From NCBI GenBank assembly GCA_951812925.1, contig OX638370.1, positions 24,295,964 through 24,359,963 of the forward strand: a stretch of 64,000 nt of DNA. Reading direction: 5' to 3'. Position 1 is the stretch's first letter. Each line of letters begins with the position of its first letter. The notes beneath the pieces were generated by a model. That model was not told where the DNA came from and did not search any database. It saw nothing but the letters and a program-made list of their open reading frames with translations. The translations under genes and the position numbers were made by a program. Positions 48,642 to 58,744 of this stretch are shown piece after piece. The DNA is from Calliopum simillimum. Its lineage: Eukaryota > Arthropoda > Insecta > Diptera > Lauxaniidae.

Positions 48642-49413
48642 TGATATCTTTTGACTTTTCTTTCTACTTTGAATTGCATTTGAAGTTGTGTTTCTTGCGT
48701 GTTTGTGTATTGATTTTAATACGAGAGCTTAGTAATGCAAATGATATGGACCTTTACGCTAAAAAGTCATTTGGCTTATTATGAATTTTCTATTATATCT
48801 TAGTCGCGATATTATTTGTGACTTAAGGCTGTAGTTGGTTTCGTGCGCCATTTAATCGTTTGTAAAAATATAAAATTTTATAAATGGCCGCACAACGGTT
48901 TTCTCATATTTGGAGCGGTACTAATTTAATATTACTCATACATCACGTTAAAAAGCACTTTGATAAAAATTATTATTATTAAACTTACAGTCATTTGCAA
49001 AGGAAAGCATTTAAGAAAAACTACCAGTAGCAGTTACAAAAATATTTCAAAGGTCTTAATTAAACTCGAAACAACGGAATTTTAAAATTGCATAAAAAAG
49101 AAAGATGCAGGTTGATGCAGTTGATGTATGGTGTTTTCAGTCACAAAAAATGTAAAAATCATTTCAGTTATGCTTTAAAAGTGTGCAGTTTTGAGGGATC
49201 TTTTTTTTTTTTTTTGATGCCATCTGCTGTATATCCTCTGACAAAAACATACTTCCACAACGAACGTTATGTCAAGCTAAATTAAAAATTATAAATCCAA
49301 GTTACAAGAAAAATACTTAATCTCAAATTTTTTTTGAGCAAACATGCATAGATTTATTAGTATTCCAATATTAGCTGCAATTGTAAAACTTTATTAAAAA
49401 AATCCAGCTCCTC
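48642..49413. repeat. duplicated block downstream of P2
   Basis: Counterpart of 42648-43429. The order of landmarks is identical and differences are mainly small indels, such as a longer T-tract near 49201. The short stretch 48501-48641 before it has no recognisable feature. Confidence 0.85.
49353..49358 (-). terminator. AATAAA polyadenylation signal of P2
   Basis: Minus-strand AATAAA, 56 bp beyond the P2 stop, in the same context as in P1. Confidence 0.6.
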
Positions 49414-49784
49414 TTATTTTTGAAGCCTGGCTTCAGAAGACTCGAAGGTTAGTCCTCTCAATTTTAACTCTTTTTCGACAGCAAACCTCTGGTGAGACAT
49501 GGCAAAAAATATTATACCAATTGTTTTTCCGTGTCCATCAGTATGTCTATGCTCGATTTTAACCTGAAATGTTTTATCATTATATATGTATACATATGTG
49601 TTTTTTCCTGAAATCACTATACCTTTAGTTTCTTTTCAAACATAACTTCATCATGCGAGGTAAAAGGAGGAATTGCATTTTCGATATTTACATCATACAG
49701 CCATTGCTTATCGGAATCGGAATTTTTAGCAGCAGCACAAGTTACTGCCAGTAGTCCCAAAAACAGTACAAATTTAAGCCACAT
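49414..49784 (-). CDS. P2: paralogue of P1, shortened C-end
   Basis: Exon 1 is 49784-49623, the intron is 49622-49564 (59 nt) and exon 2 is 49563-49414, giving 103 residues. The signal peptide MWLKFVLFLGLLAVTC is identical to that of P1. The following region reads DKQWLYDVNIENAIPPFTSH, where the glycosylation sequon of P1 (NAT) has become NAI. Exon 2 has KIEHRHTDGHGKTIGIIFFA and ends ESSEARLQK, so the tail of P1 (ETLPGWQPK) has been replaced. An ATG 8 codons upstream (KKKNKK) lies in the A-rich leader and is not conserved, so the MWLK start is preferred. Both splice sites are intact. Function unknown. Confidence 0.8.
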
Positions 49785-49867
49785 TTTTTTATTTTTTTTT
49801 TTTCTCAATCCAGCTTAGCACTAACAAAATTACTACGTTGACTTATTGCTTCTGATTTGGGGCACAG

Positions 49868-49875
49868 TTTATATA
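49868..49875 (-). promoter_or_regulatory. TATA box of P2
   Basis: TATATAAA on the minus strand at the same distance from the start codon as in P1, followed by CTGTGCCCCAAATCAGAAGC. Confidence 0.7.
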
Positions 49876-50075
49876 CGTGCTCTCGAATAAGCATGATATG
49901 TACACGTCTGTTTAATACTTTTACTGTATAATCGTAATGTCATGCTATTAAAAAATATTACAACTATCTTTAAATAAAATTTTTTATGGATATGGAGTAA
50001 TAACTATCAATTAGTTATATAAAATTAATAATACGATCATTATATTTTTGCAATAAAATCTAAATAACCATAATA
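49876..50075. repeat. P2 upstream block, short
   Basis: Shares TATGGATATGGAGTAATAAC and TATTTTTGCAATAAAATCTA with the other copies. It stops at about 50070 after AAATAACCATA, where unrelated sequence begins. The missing part corresponds to about 2 kb still present in P3. Confidence 0.75.
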
Positions 50076-50636
50076 ATTAATTAATTAATTGTATATTTAT
50101 TATGTAGAAAATAAAACGTTACAAAAGATTTTGTTATCGCACAATTTACAGACATCTGGTTCATTTACCTTAATTCTAAATCATTATCTTACTTTAATTA
50201 TCACAGATATTATTTTTGGGGCAAAAGAAACATTATTATCGAAGGAAAATACTACTATAAAAAAACCTTCGATATGAAACTTATTTAATTTGTTGAAAAT
50301 GAAAATCAGCTTGTAACGATTGTTTTTGTCTAGGGCTGAGGTAAGCTCAGTGGTGTCCAGGGTCAGACTAAAAGACAATCAACTTTTAGTTACAAAATTT
50401 ATTTTATTGTTTCTTCCAATTTAATGTATACGTTTTATACAATTTCCTTTATAATATTAAATTATTCAATAATACAATTATAAAATTATTTTCGATAATT
50501 AATTTTGTATCGGTTTTCCGATGACTTATGATCCGGTCCTCAATTATCCTGTGGAAACAGGTACTCCTTTTTTCTAATATCTCGTTCCTCCTTTCCTCGT
50601 CTTGCTCCTTTGAACTACGGATAACTCTATTTTTTG
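50076..50636. other. unclassified insertion into the P2 flank
   Basis: AT-rich DNA that interrupts the duplicated unit. It holds a GGAA-loop hairpin CCTGTGGAAACAGG at about 50549-50562. A minus-strand ORF (50378-50184) has no recognised domain. It may belong with the hairpin array to an unidentified transposon or LTR. Confidence 0.35.
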
Positions 50637-50925
50637 ACTGCTCTCACCTTATAAGTACTATAAGGAAGTACTTGGCGAGGCAGATAGAACAGCTCACACC
50701 GTATGAATACTATAAGGAAGTATTCGATGTGGAGAGTAGCACTGGTTGCCCAGGAACCTATCGAAACACTATAAGGAAGTGTTTCCCTTTCACCTAACCG
50801 CTCTCACCTTATGAGCACTATAAGGAAGTACTCGATGAGGCAGATAATATCAGCCACACCGTATGAATACTATAAGGAAGTACTCGATGTTGCGAGTAGC
50901 ACTGGTTACCCAGGAAGGCTTAATG
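50637..50925. repeat. array of five hairpins with loop ATAAGGA
   Basis: Five inverted repeats share the core ACTATAAGGAAGT. The stems are AAGTACT/AGTACTT (50653-50673), GAATACT/AGTATTC (50705-50725), GAAACACT/AGTGTTTC (50763-50785), GAGCACT/AGTACTC (50813-50833, one mismatch) and GAATACT/AGTACTC (50865-50885, one mismatch). Spacing is 50-58 bp. A 160-bp tandem duplication explains copies 4 and 5 as relatives of 1 and 2 (CTCTCACCTTAT, CACACCGTATGAATACT, GTAGCACTGGTTRCCCAGG). Stem sequences change on both sides together while the loop is invariant. Confidence 0.85.
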
Positions 50926-51090
50926 ATACACAAGCTACTATCTACTTACTACCTTAGGACTACCCTAGGAATACGAGGCCTTTGCACTTTGCGTTTTAGC
51001 TTTCAATGTTAAAATATCAATATTATTTTTATCTAATATTGATGTTGTCGCATTGAACGCCTGGCTGTGACTGCCTGCCTTCTGCGTATA

Positions 51091-51978
51091 GGGTAAGGGA
51101 GGGAAATATGGACCACCCATCTTTCTTTTTTAAATAAAACCCAAAATACATAAAACAAAACAATTAATTTTATGTCATTCAGTAAAGGAAACAATTTACC
51201 TTTATTCTGATTCACTTTTAGATAAATGTCTCATCAGGTTAAAGAAAAAAAATTAAAAAACTGTAAACACTCAAAATGAAGATACAAAAAAAGTGAAGCG
51301 TAATATGGACCATATAGTCCATTTGGTACATAAGTTGCATATAAAAATGTCACTTCCACATTCGGCACATTTTTCATGACTCCAAGAACGTCAGATTACA
51401 CATTCAACCCAAAATTCGCCACGTCGTTCTTCTGAGTAAAGAGCATTACATTATATGCATTTTTTATCATTTTTTTCCTTTGTAGTTAACTAATTACATA
51501 TAAAGACCATCAGACTCGTCATGAAAACTGCAACTAGATTCCCTATTTGAAAAAGATGATAAATACATTTGTTTTTGATCCTTTTTTCTTTGGTGGTCTA
51601 TATTACCCACAGCACGTGTTGGTGAAATAAATGGTTTTTTTTATCAAAAACTCTTTTGGTTAATGAAAAAATTTGTGCTAATAAATTATAAATGGTATTC
51701 ACTGACTTTATATAATTAACCATTTATTTAAAAACGCGATGTCTTTAAAGTGAAATAATGAAATATACTCATTAGAAAAAAATTATCACTGATCTTTTTT
51801 TTAGAAAAATCAACTTTACAGAAGCATGCGACTTCATCGAACGCTAAAATCGCCCTATTATAAGCATTAGGTATTAGCGTGAAGATTGAACATGAATAAC
51901 GGTTACTCCTATGTATGCAGTGGGAAATAACCGTGTGGTCCATATTACCCACGTAGTCCATATTTCCCTCCCTTACCC
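51091..51978 (-). mobile_element. pogo-like DNA transposon remnant
   Basis: Terminal inverted repeats begin GGGTAAGGGAGGGAAATATG on both sides and are flanked by TATA (51087-51090 and 51979-51982), compatible with a TA or TATA target duplication. On the minus strand about 51455-51330 reads CNALYSEERRGEFWVECVI, a stop, then RSWSHEKCAECGSDIFICNL and C. This cysteine pattern is seen at the C-end of pogo/CENPB-like transposases. The rest of the transposase is gone. GGACCATAT/GGTCCATATTACC motifs recur at 51108, 51307, 51593 and 51930. Confidence 0.7.
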
Positions 51979-51984
51979 TATATA

Positions 51985-53808
51985 TTGCCATTTATTTAAT
52001 TACTTTAAAATACATTTTTTGTCTTAATACTACATACATTACATTACATACATTCTTTCTTAACATACACACGTATTTATCTAAGGGTTTCTTAATTAGG
52101 TTTATAAATTTGTAAAAATAATACATATCTTATTCTACTACATAACATTAATTATAAAATACATGTAAACATTGAGTTAATTTTTCCGAAAAAATTTAAA
52201 AAAAGGAAATTTCATTATTTGTTTTTATACTTAAAACTAAACAATATCTTAAAACTACCTAAAACTATATAACAACAGATAGAGAACCCTTATTTTAGCT
52301 CGTCATTAATTTTGCAGAAATTGACTAGTGCTATACACTGTATTTCTGACGTCAAGTGTTTTAAATCTTCTATGGTAAAATAAGAGTTCTTTACCTGAAT
52401 ATATATTATTATTATTATTTTATACACTTAAATATATGGGTGACATGTGCTTATCTTCTATGGGGTATGCTATATCACTTTCCTTATTTAAATAATTATC
52501 TAGCAGATTGTTATAGACAAAAGGCAACTTTCCTAAGTATTTTAATGCTAAACCTATCTATTCTTATTAATTTACTTTGGTCGTAAACTACTTTATTAGG
52601 AGTATTTCTATAGGTGCCGTTTACGTATGGCTTAGCTATAATACCCAAGCACACCCTGAGAGTGTATCTCTCGAAAATTCTTAGCCTTTCCATTTGGGCC
52701 GACGAGATATCAAACCAAATAGGGAACGCATAACCTAAAATGGGCCTAATAATTTGCTTATAGCAATTTAACCTTATCTCATGTTTGAGATGTTTTGCTC
52801 TGCGAAACAGGTTCGAGTAGCAGAAGAATATTTTTTTTGGCTTTCGATAAGGTGTAGTCAATATGGGTTTTAAAAGTAAATTTCCTATCAAAAATAACAC
52901 CTAAATACTTAATTTGTTCTGCATACCTTATAGAATCTCCGTTTATTTCTATATCAGGGATAAATTGCCTGGCATTAGGATATAAGTCCTTTTTAAGGCC
53001 TTTAAAAATTGTGCTTTCACACTTTCCTATGTTCAACCTTAGTTTCCATTTTCTAAAAAACCTATTGAGCATCTCTAGGTGGTCATTCTTTTTAAGATTT
53101 GCCGTTGGGGCCCTAGCATTTGAACTTAGAAGCATAATATCGTCTGCATAAATTAGGGTCAATATATCTGAGTCAGAGTTGGGAATGTCTGCCAAAAGGA
53201 TATTATAAAGGATTGGTCCTAGAATAGAGCCCTGGGGTACCCCTGCAGTGATTGGCTTACAAATAGAATTTTCATTATTATAGTGTACAAAGAAAGACCT
53301 ATCTGTGAGGTAATCTAACACTATTTTGCAAAGATGCTTGCCAAAACTAAATTTTCCATACATTTTGTACACTTTCCCCTCTATCCAGGCTGTGTCAAAA
53401 GCTTTCTCAAAATCAAGGGCTACAGCAATTGTTGCACGCCGCTTATTTAGGTGTGTTGTGACAAAGTCAGAAAGAAGAGTCAGTGCATGGCTAGTGGAGT
53501 GAGAGGGTCTAAAACCAAACTGAAAGTCTTTAAGAATATGTATTGTGTTTCGCTATATGATTTTTGAGTTTATCAAAGAAAAAACCTTCATATAGCTTAC
53601 TAACATTGGACAATAATGAAATTCGTCTATAATTTTTAGGCACTTTTGGATCTGTGTTTGGTTTAAGGATGGGAATAACCTTTGCACATTTCCAAGAAGT
53701 GGGAAAATAACCTATACTAAAAGTATGGTTGAAAAAGATCGCTAAAAATTTCCTGCCTTCTGCATTCGTCACTGCCCTTTTATAGTTGCGCAGCGACAGT
53801 GAAATCAT
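51985..53808 (-). mobile_element. Jockey-type non-LTR retrotransposon, 5'-truncated
   Basis: Minus-strand reverse transcriptase with non-coding 3' sequence ending near 51990, where the minus strand reads AATTAAATAAATGG (an AATAAA-like signal). The pogo-like element sits immediately beyond this end. Coding begins only within the RT fingers, so the 5' half (ORF1, endonuclease) is lost. Confidence 0.8.
52511..53808 (-). pseudogene. Jockey-type reverse transcriptase, frameshifted
   Basis: Pieces in order on the minus strand are WKCAKVIPILKPNTDPKVPK and NYRRISLLSNVSKLYE (53808-53530), a linking stretch around FGFRPSHSTSHALT and VALDFEKAFDTAW, then 53372-52779 with GVPQGSILGPILYNILLADI, LTLIYADDIMLLSS (the YADD catalytic box), FRKWKLRLNIGKCESTIFKG and IKYLGVIFDRKFTFKTHI. 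After a frameshift, 52900-52511 gives FRRAKHLKHEIRLNCYKQII, RPILGYAFPIWFDIS and RLRIFERYTLRVC. Overlapping frames show at least two frameshifts. This is the palm-to-C-end of ORF2. Confidence 0.88.
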
Positions 53809-54054
53809 ATGGCTGCTATGTATTTTGCATGACGGTTGATCTTTGTTGTTGGTTTGTTATTATTACGATCATATGATGATACTGTTGATTTGTTGTTGGT
53901 TTTTCTTATATTGTAATTATTTTAATCCCCGGTGCAATATATTTGGATTTGCTATTGTAACGTCATTTGGGACGTTACAAGCTAGACTAACAAAAACAAA
54001 TTGATCTTAACGAGAAAATTACACTTAACGTAAAGAGATCGCTATAAATACATA
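53809..54054. other. no gene; perfect hairpin
   Basis: Contains a perfect 10-bp-stem hairpin, TTGTAACGTC/GACGTTACAA, at 53955-53980. No other feature. Confidence 0.5.
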
Positions 54055-54720
54055 TATATGGTTACTGATATAACTCTGAGATAAGACTATTCGCAGATAT
54101 AGCACAGTGGATTTTAAATTTTTCAGTAATATCTTTTGTACGTACTGATATTAGTTTGACATCGGAATCAATGTGGAGTTTTTTTGGGGAAAAATGCCAC
54201 GGGAGTCTAAGCATTTTGACAAATTTGCAGAGTTTTAATATGTGATTGAGCACAATCACTCCAGACTGGACAAGCATACAAAATAATCGCTTGGAAAATA
54301 TTTTTGCAGATAATAATCTTATTTGCGCTGCTTAAACTTGACTTTCAGTTTATAAGTGGATATAACATCTTAATTGCGGTGTTAAATTTACTTTTTATAT
54401 GGCAAACATGATCGCGGAAAAGCAATTTTTTATCAAAAACAACACCTTAATATTTGACGTTCTCAGTTCAAGGTATACTGTAGTTAAACAATTTCAAACT
54501 AGTGCTAGGCATATAGCAAAAACTTATTTTTCTAGTAAAAAAGTTGGCTTGCGTTTTGCTAGCATTTAATTTAATTTTCCATTTTTCCAAATACTCTGCA
54601 ATATTGTATAGCGCATGATAATATATTTTAAGAGCAGGTGTTTGTAGGCCAATTGTTTCTGGTAGGGCTTGCGGTGCGAGCTCCGGTACCAAAACATATT
54701 GCTTACATGTAATCAAAGAG
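54055..54720 (-). pseudogene. second Jockey-type RT C-terminal fragment
   Basis: Minus strand: LEKWKIKLNASKTQANFFTR and STSLKLFNYSIP (54716-54468), then GVVFDKKLLFRDHVCHIKSK after a break, NIFQAIILYACPVWSDC, and KMLRLPWHFSPKKLHID...KITEKFKIHCAISAN-like sequence to a stop at about 54062. This is the thumb and C-end of a Jockey-type ORF2, different in sequence from the neighbour at 51985-53808. Stops and frameshifts are present. Confidence 0.78.
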
Positions 54721-55024
54721 CTGTTTGATTTGCATTTTCCTTTTATAAAAAATCACGAACTTTCACTTCCTTTGGCCACAACGTTGGATTAAAAACCTTA
54801 GTGTAGTCACATTCCTCAATAACTTACTAGAAGTCTACGCTCCTAAGTGTTGATAACTTAAAAAATTTTAAATCCAAGTTACAAGAAAAAACCTCTATAT
54901 CAATTTTTTTTTTTTTAAGCAAATATGCATGCATTTATTAGTATTCCATTATTGATCGCTTAAAATTTAAATTAAGAAATTTCAGCTGGAATAGTAAAAT
55001 TGTACTAAAAAAATTTAGCCTTAC
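54721..55024. repeat. spacer and P3 downstream block
   Basis: From about 54863 it matches the region after the stop of P1 and P2 (CAAGTTACAAGAAAAA, TTTATTAGTATTCC, AGTAAAATTGTACTAAAAAA). Before that there is nothing recognisable. P3 therefore has a much shorter shared 3' flank than P1 and P2. Confidence 0.65.
54935..54940 (-). terminator. AATAAA polyadenylation signal of P3
   Basis: Minus-strand AATAAA, 85 bp beyond the P3 stop, in the shared context. Confidence 0.55.
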
Positions 55025-55410
55025 TCATGCTGGTGTATTTGGTGGATACGGGACCCAAGGAAAATCACCGAGATCTTTTCCTACATATTTAGATGAAACG
55101 TAGGTTAGTCCTCTCAATTTTAACAATTTTAACTCTTTTTCGACAGCCCGCCTCTGGTTGGACCTGGCAGGAATTTGGAAACCAATTGTTTCTCCATTTG
55201 AATTAGTATTTCTAAAATTGATTTGAATCTGAAATGTTTGATCATTTTTTGTACTCGCTATACCTTTATTTTCTTTGCTAATATATCTCTATCATCCCGA
55301 GTAAAAGGAGGAGTTGCATTTTCGGTATTAACATGATAAAACAATAAGGTTTTAGCAGAATCACAAGCTGCTACCAGTAGTCCCAAAAACAGTACAAATT
55401 TAAGCCACAT
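55025..55410 (-). CDS. P3: divergent paralogue with a 35-nt intron
   Basis: Exon 1 is 55410-55264, the intron is 55263-55229 (GTATAG...TTTCAG, only 35 nt) and exon 2 is 55228-55025, giving 116 residues if spliced like its relatives. The signal peptide is MWLKFVLFLGLLVAACDSA. The next part is LLFYHVNTENATPPFTRDDR, five residues shorter than in P1. Exon 2 reads IQINFRNTNSNGETIGFQIP then ARSNQRRAVEKELKLLKLRG and ends in a proline-rich tail FPWVPYPPNTPA not present in P1 or P2. Without splicing the frame stops at once (GTATAG). Fly introns are rarely below about 45-50 nt, so splicing may be weak. Open frames either side still suggest selection until recently. Confidence 0.68.
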
Positions 55411-55490
55411 GTTTATTTTTTGTTTCCTCAATCCGGCTTAGCACTAGCAAAATTACTTCGTCGACTTATTGCTTCTGATTTGAGGCACAG

Positions 55491-55498
55491 TTTATATA
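55491..55498 (-). promoter_or_regulatory. TATA box of P3
   Basis: TATATAAA on the minus strand in the same conserved block as in the other paralogues (CTGTGCCTCAAATCAGAAGC downstream). Confidence 0.7.
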
Positions 55499-57660
55499 CC
55501 TGCTCTCGAATAAGTGTGATAGGTGCCTTTCTGCTTAATACTGTCACTGTATAATCGTAATGTCATGCTACAAAATAATATTTTAATAAAAATTTTTGTG
55601 GATATGGACTTTGATAATCAATTAGTTGAAATAAATTTATAATACGATTTAGTTATTACAATATTTTTGCAATAAAATTTAAATAACCATAAAATATCTG
55701 TGAAATGTTACATCATTTTTCTTAAGAAATGTTTATTATTATTATTGTAACTGTGTATTCGTGATTTTGAAATGTGGACAAGAACTTGTTGGCCAAACTC
55801 CCCCTTTCCCCAAAAAAATCTTATTTTCACCCCTGTTATGGATTATTATGCTCTAGGAAAAAAATTCTCCGTAAGATTTCATAATGATCTTGAAAAAACG
55901 TGTTTAAACCGAAATGGACATTTCCCAAGTGACGAACGTAACCAGTGTACACATTTAAAGTCGAAAAAGAGTGGGAGTAAAATACATTTTTGTTTTAGTT
56001 GTGACTTTAAATTATAGCCCTTAGGTAGCACCATAATTAGTGCCAACGTTTATAGCAGGCGAAGTCCTTGTTTCAAAATACACGCAAAAAAAAAATACAC
56101 AAACGAACGTGACAAAAATAGAAGTAGCTTTCGCGCCTATTCAATGTCAGAAATCAGCGAAACAATTTTGAATTTGTTAGCGTGATAATTTAAGAATCTT
56201 ATGCAATGGTGTTTTTTTGTAATGAATTTTCTTTGATTCAAATGTCCTCTTTACTTTTCTTTGTTTCGATCATAATCTGAATCGATGTGCGACAATATGA
56301 ATGTGACATTTTTTCCATTATGATATAGTAGGGTAATGATTTATTAAGTAGGTTTGTTTTAAACCAAATTCAGTTTTGGAAGGAAAAAATCTTGCACGCT
56401 GTTCTAGTGGCAATTATGAAATATGCTAATCTGACAACTGCAATACTTTTTTAACTTTTTTACGCATTATTGTTAAGTTTTAAGAATTTCTTGCGTTTGA
56501 TGACCACTAGTGAAATTTTCGTAGAATATTTTTGCAGAATACTTTAGTCCATTGTAGCCATGTCTATTTTAAAAAAAAAGTGTTAAAAGAACCATAAACC
56601 GAGTTATAAAGGGTTAATGGTTTTTAAGAGAATGTTCCTCGTAAGATTTTATTATGACCTTAACATAACCAGATTTATCCAAAATGTAGTTTTGAAATTT
56701 TACAGTAGAATGACATTTCACAAAATGTTAAGTCAAAGGTAACGAACGTGACCAACTTCAAAAGTTTTAATTTAATTTTATATTTTTTTGCAAAACAAGC
56801 AGTAATGACAAATCATCTCTTTCAGGGACGAACTGGACAGTAGAAATTGGACTAAAGAATATAAAAAATTGACAGTTAATCGGAATTGCATTGTTCTCTT
56901 TTCACTTTTTTATATGATTTATGTCAAAAGAGATATTTTGCATTCTGCCTCTTAATGGAGATTATAGAAAAACACCCGTTTACTTAAAAATTACATAAAA
57001 TTACATACAATACATAAACTACATTTGTGCAACGTTGGAGTCCGTTTGACCATCAGGGTTAAAGAATTTATGTGCGAATTGCTAAAATTAGTAAAATTTA
57101 AATGTTTCTCTGAAATAATATCATAAAATGATAAGTTTTGATGTGGTTTTATAGCTCTACAGTGGGGTGCATTTTCGAATATACAAAATTCTTCGAGATT
57201 TTTGATAAAAGGCAATTAATACATTACACAAGAAGCTAGAGGCTTGATTTTTTAATTATTAAAAGTTGATTTTTTTTTTTTTTGGTCCTACCTTTTTTAT
57301 TATGTTAGAAATAGAGTGCGACTTTGAATAATACATCGTTAGAAAGGTATTTGTATGTAAATGTGCACAAAGTTAAAAATATTTTAAAATGCTGTCATTA
57401 AGCCTGCCAAAGTCAAGCACAAATTTTTCAATATTTACAAAACAAAATATGCGGTCACACAGATCTGAAAAGAGGATAAAGCACAAAGAGAAAAACAAAA
57501 ATCTGACTGATACTGACTTCATGCACTTTGTTTTCTTTTCGTTTCACATTTGTCATTGTAACAGCAATGATAGATGAGCTTTTCTATTTGTACCAAAATT
57601 ATTTAATACATTTGTGTTCAAATTTTGATCATTGGGCGATTTTAGTTTAAATAATAGCAT
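55499..57660. repeat. P3 upstream unit (longest copy)
   Basis: About 2.1 kb, matched by 61210-62795 plus 63478-63935 upstream of P4. It contains a sub-block (TATGCTCTAGRAAAAAA, then TTCTC, GATTTC, AAAAACGTGTTT, TGACGAACGT) and a second sub-block (AAGAATTTCTTGCGTTTGAT, CTACAGTGGGGTGCATTTTC) that also occur in the element at 59547-60103. It ends with copy 2 of repeat family R (57285-57650). P3 has about 175 bp near 56285-56460 that P4 lacks. Confidence 0.8.
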
Positions 57661-57929
57661 AAAAAGAGCACTGACTTCGTTTTAAAACAGATTTGAAAGC
57701 TAAAGTTCTCAAAGTTCAGAAATAGATGAGAGTTGTGTTACGTTGCTGAAGCATTATTCTTATTATTTATTCTTGAGCTGTAATTAGTAGAAAATCTACT
57801 TAATGAATACGCTAAACTGTTACAGATTAGCAAACCCTGCAAAATACTTGAAAGATCTTTGAATCTTCAAACGTTTTTGGGCTAAATTTAAAACTCCTCA
57901 ATGTAAGCTTTCTACGACAAAAATCATCC

Positions 57930-58520
57930 GCGAATACCAGAATACTCATCTGGAAGATCGTTGCAAGTCAAACATTTTCGCGATAATCTTACAACTCTTC
58001 GGCGCGATTAATAGAAAATTTTTTTTTCACTATTCTGGAAGGTCATTAAAGCTCATCCAGGGAATATAAAAAAAAATCTCCTAAGACTCTTCTGGAAGAT
58101 GGTTAAATATAATCTCCTTCACGAATAACTCTTTCAGACGATACAACATTTTCAATCGCGGAACATCTTCCAACATTTTTGGGCTTAATTTGCATCACTT
58201 CCATTCGAGCTTTCCGCGATAAAATTTTTCCGCGTGTAACAGAAGATATTTCTTTACACTTTTCTGGAAGATTATTGCAAATTACACATCAATGTTATGA
58301 ACTTGCATTTCTTACAGGCGAGTACTTCGCGACAAAACTTCGGCGCGATTAACAGAAGATTAATTTGTCACTCTTCTGGAAAATCATTTTGAGCCAAGCT
58401 TAAAGCTCTTTACGGCGAATAAAAAAAGATACTCCTGAGACTCTACTGGAAGATGATTTAAAGTCAAACTTCTTCACGTATAACTTACAATTCTTCCATA
58501 CAAGTATTATGCGATACAAG
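57930..58520. repeat. degenerate tandem repeat with CTGGAAGAT motif
   Basis: CTTCTGGAAGAT-like motifs recur near 57951, 58036, 58090, 58260, 58375 and 58447. They alternate with CGGCGCGATTAACAGAAGAT-like and TTCACGAATAACTTACAA-like blocks. Unit size is variable (about 55-170 bp). The flanking 57661-57929 and 58521-58744 show nothing recognisable. Confidence 0.65.
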
Positions 58521-58744
58521 ATGGCTGAGACATGACGTCAGCTAATCAGAAATTTCGAAAAAAAAAAATTTTTTCTAAAAGGAAAAATTTCTCAGGTCCG
58601 TTATTTACACGGTATCTTCTCTTCTTAAACGAGCTAAAATTATATATAAGTATTTACATATAAATTAGATAGGGTCGAAATTAAGATTCATATCGAAACC
58701 GACTCGGAAGGTGGAAGGACTCTTAAAACCGATATCTGCATCAT

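Noticed and set aside
49785..49808. N-terminal extension MRKKKNKK of P2
   Set aside because: It lies in an A-rich leader that varies in length between paralogues; the MWLK start is conserved in all four.
50637..50925. CRISPR or tRNA-like array
   Set aside because: The spacers are themselves duplicated (160-bp tandem unit), and the hairpins lack tRNA arms. Kept only as a hairpin array.
50117..53983. LTR retrotransposon bounded by ACGTTACAA repeats
   Set aside because: The sequences next to the two motifs do not match each other, no primer-binding site or gag-pol is seen, and the coding between them is Jockey-type LINE.
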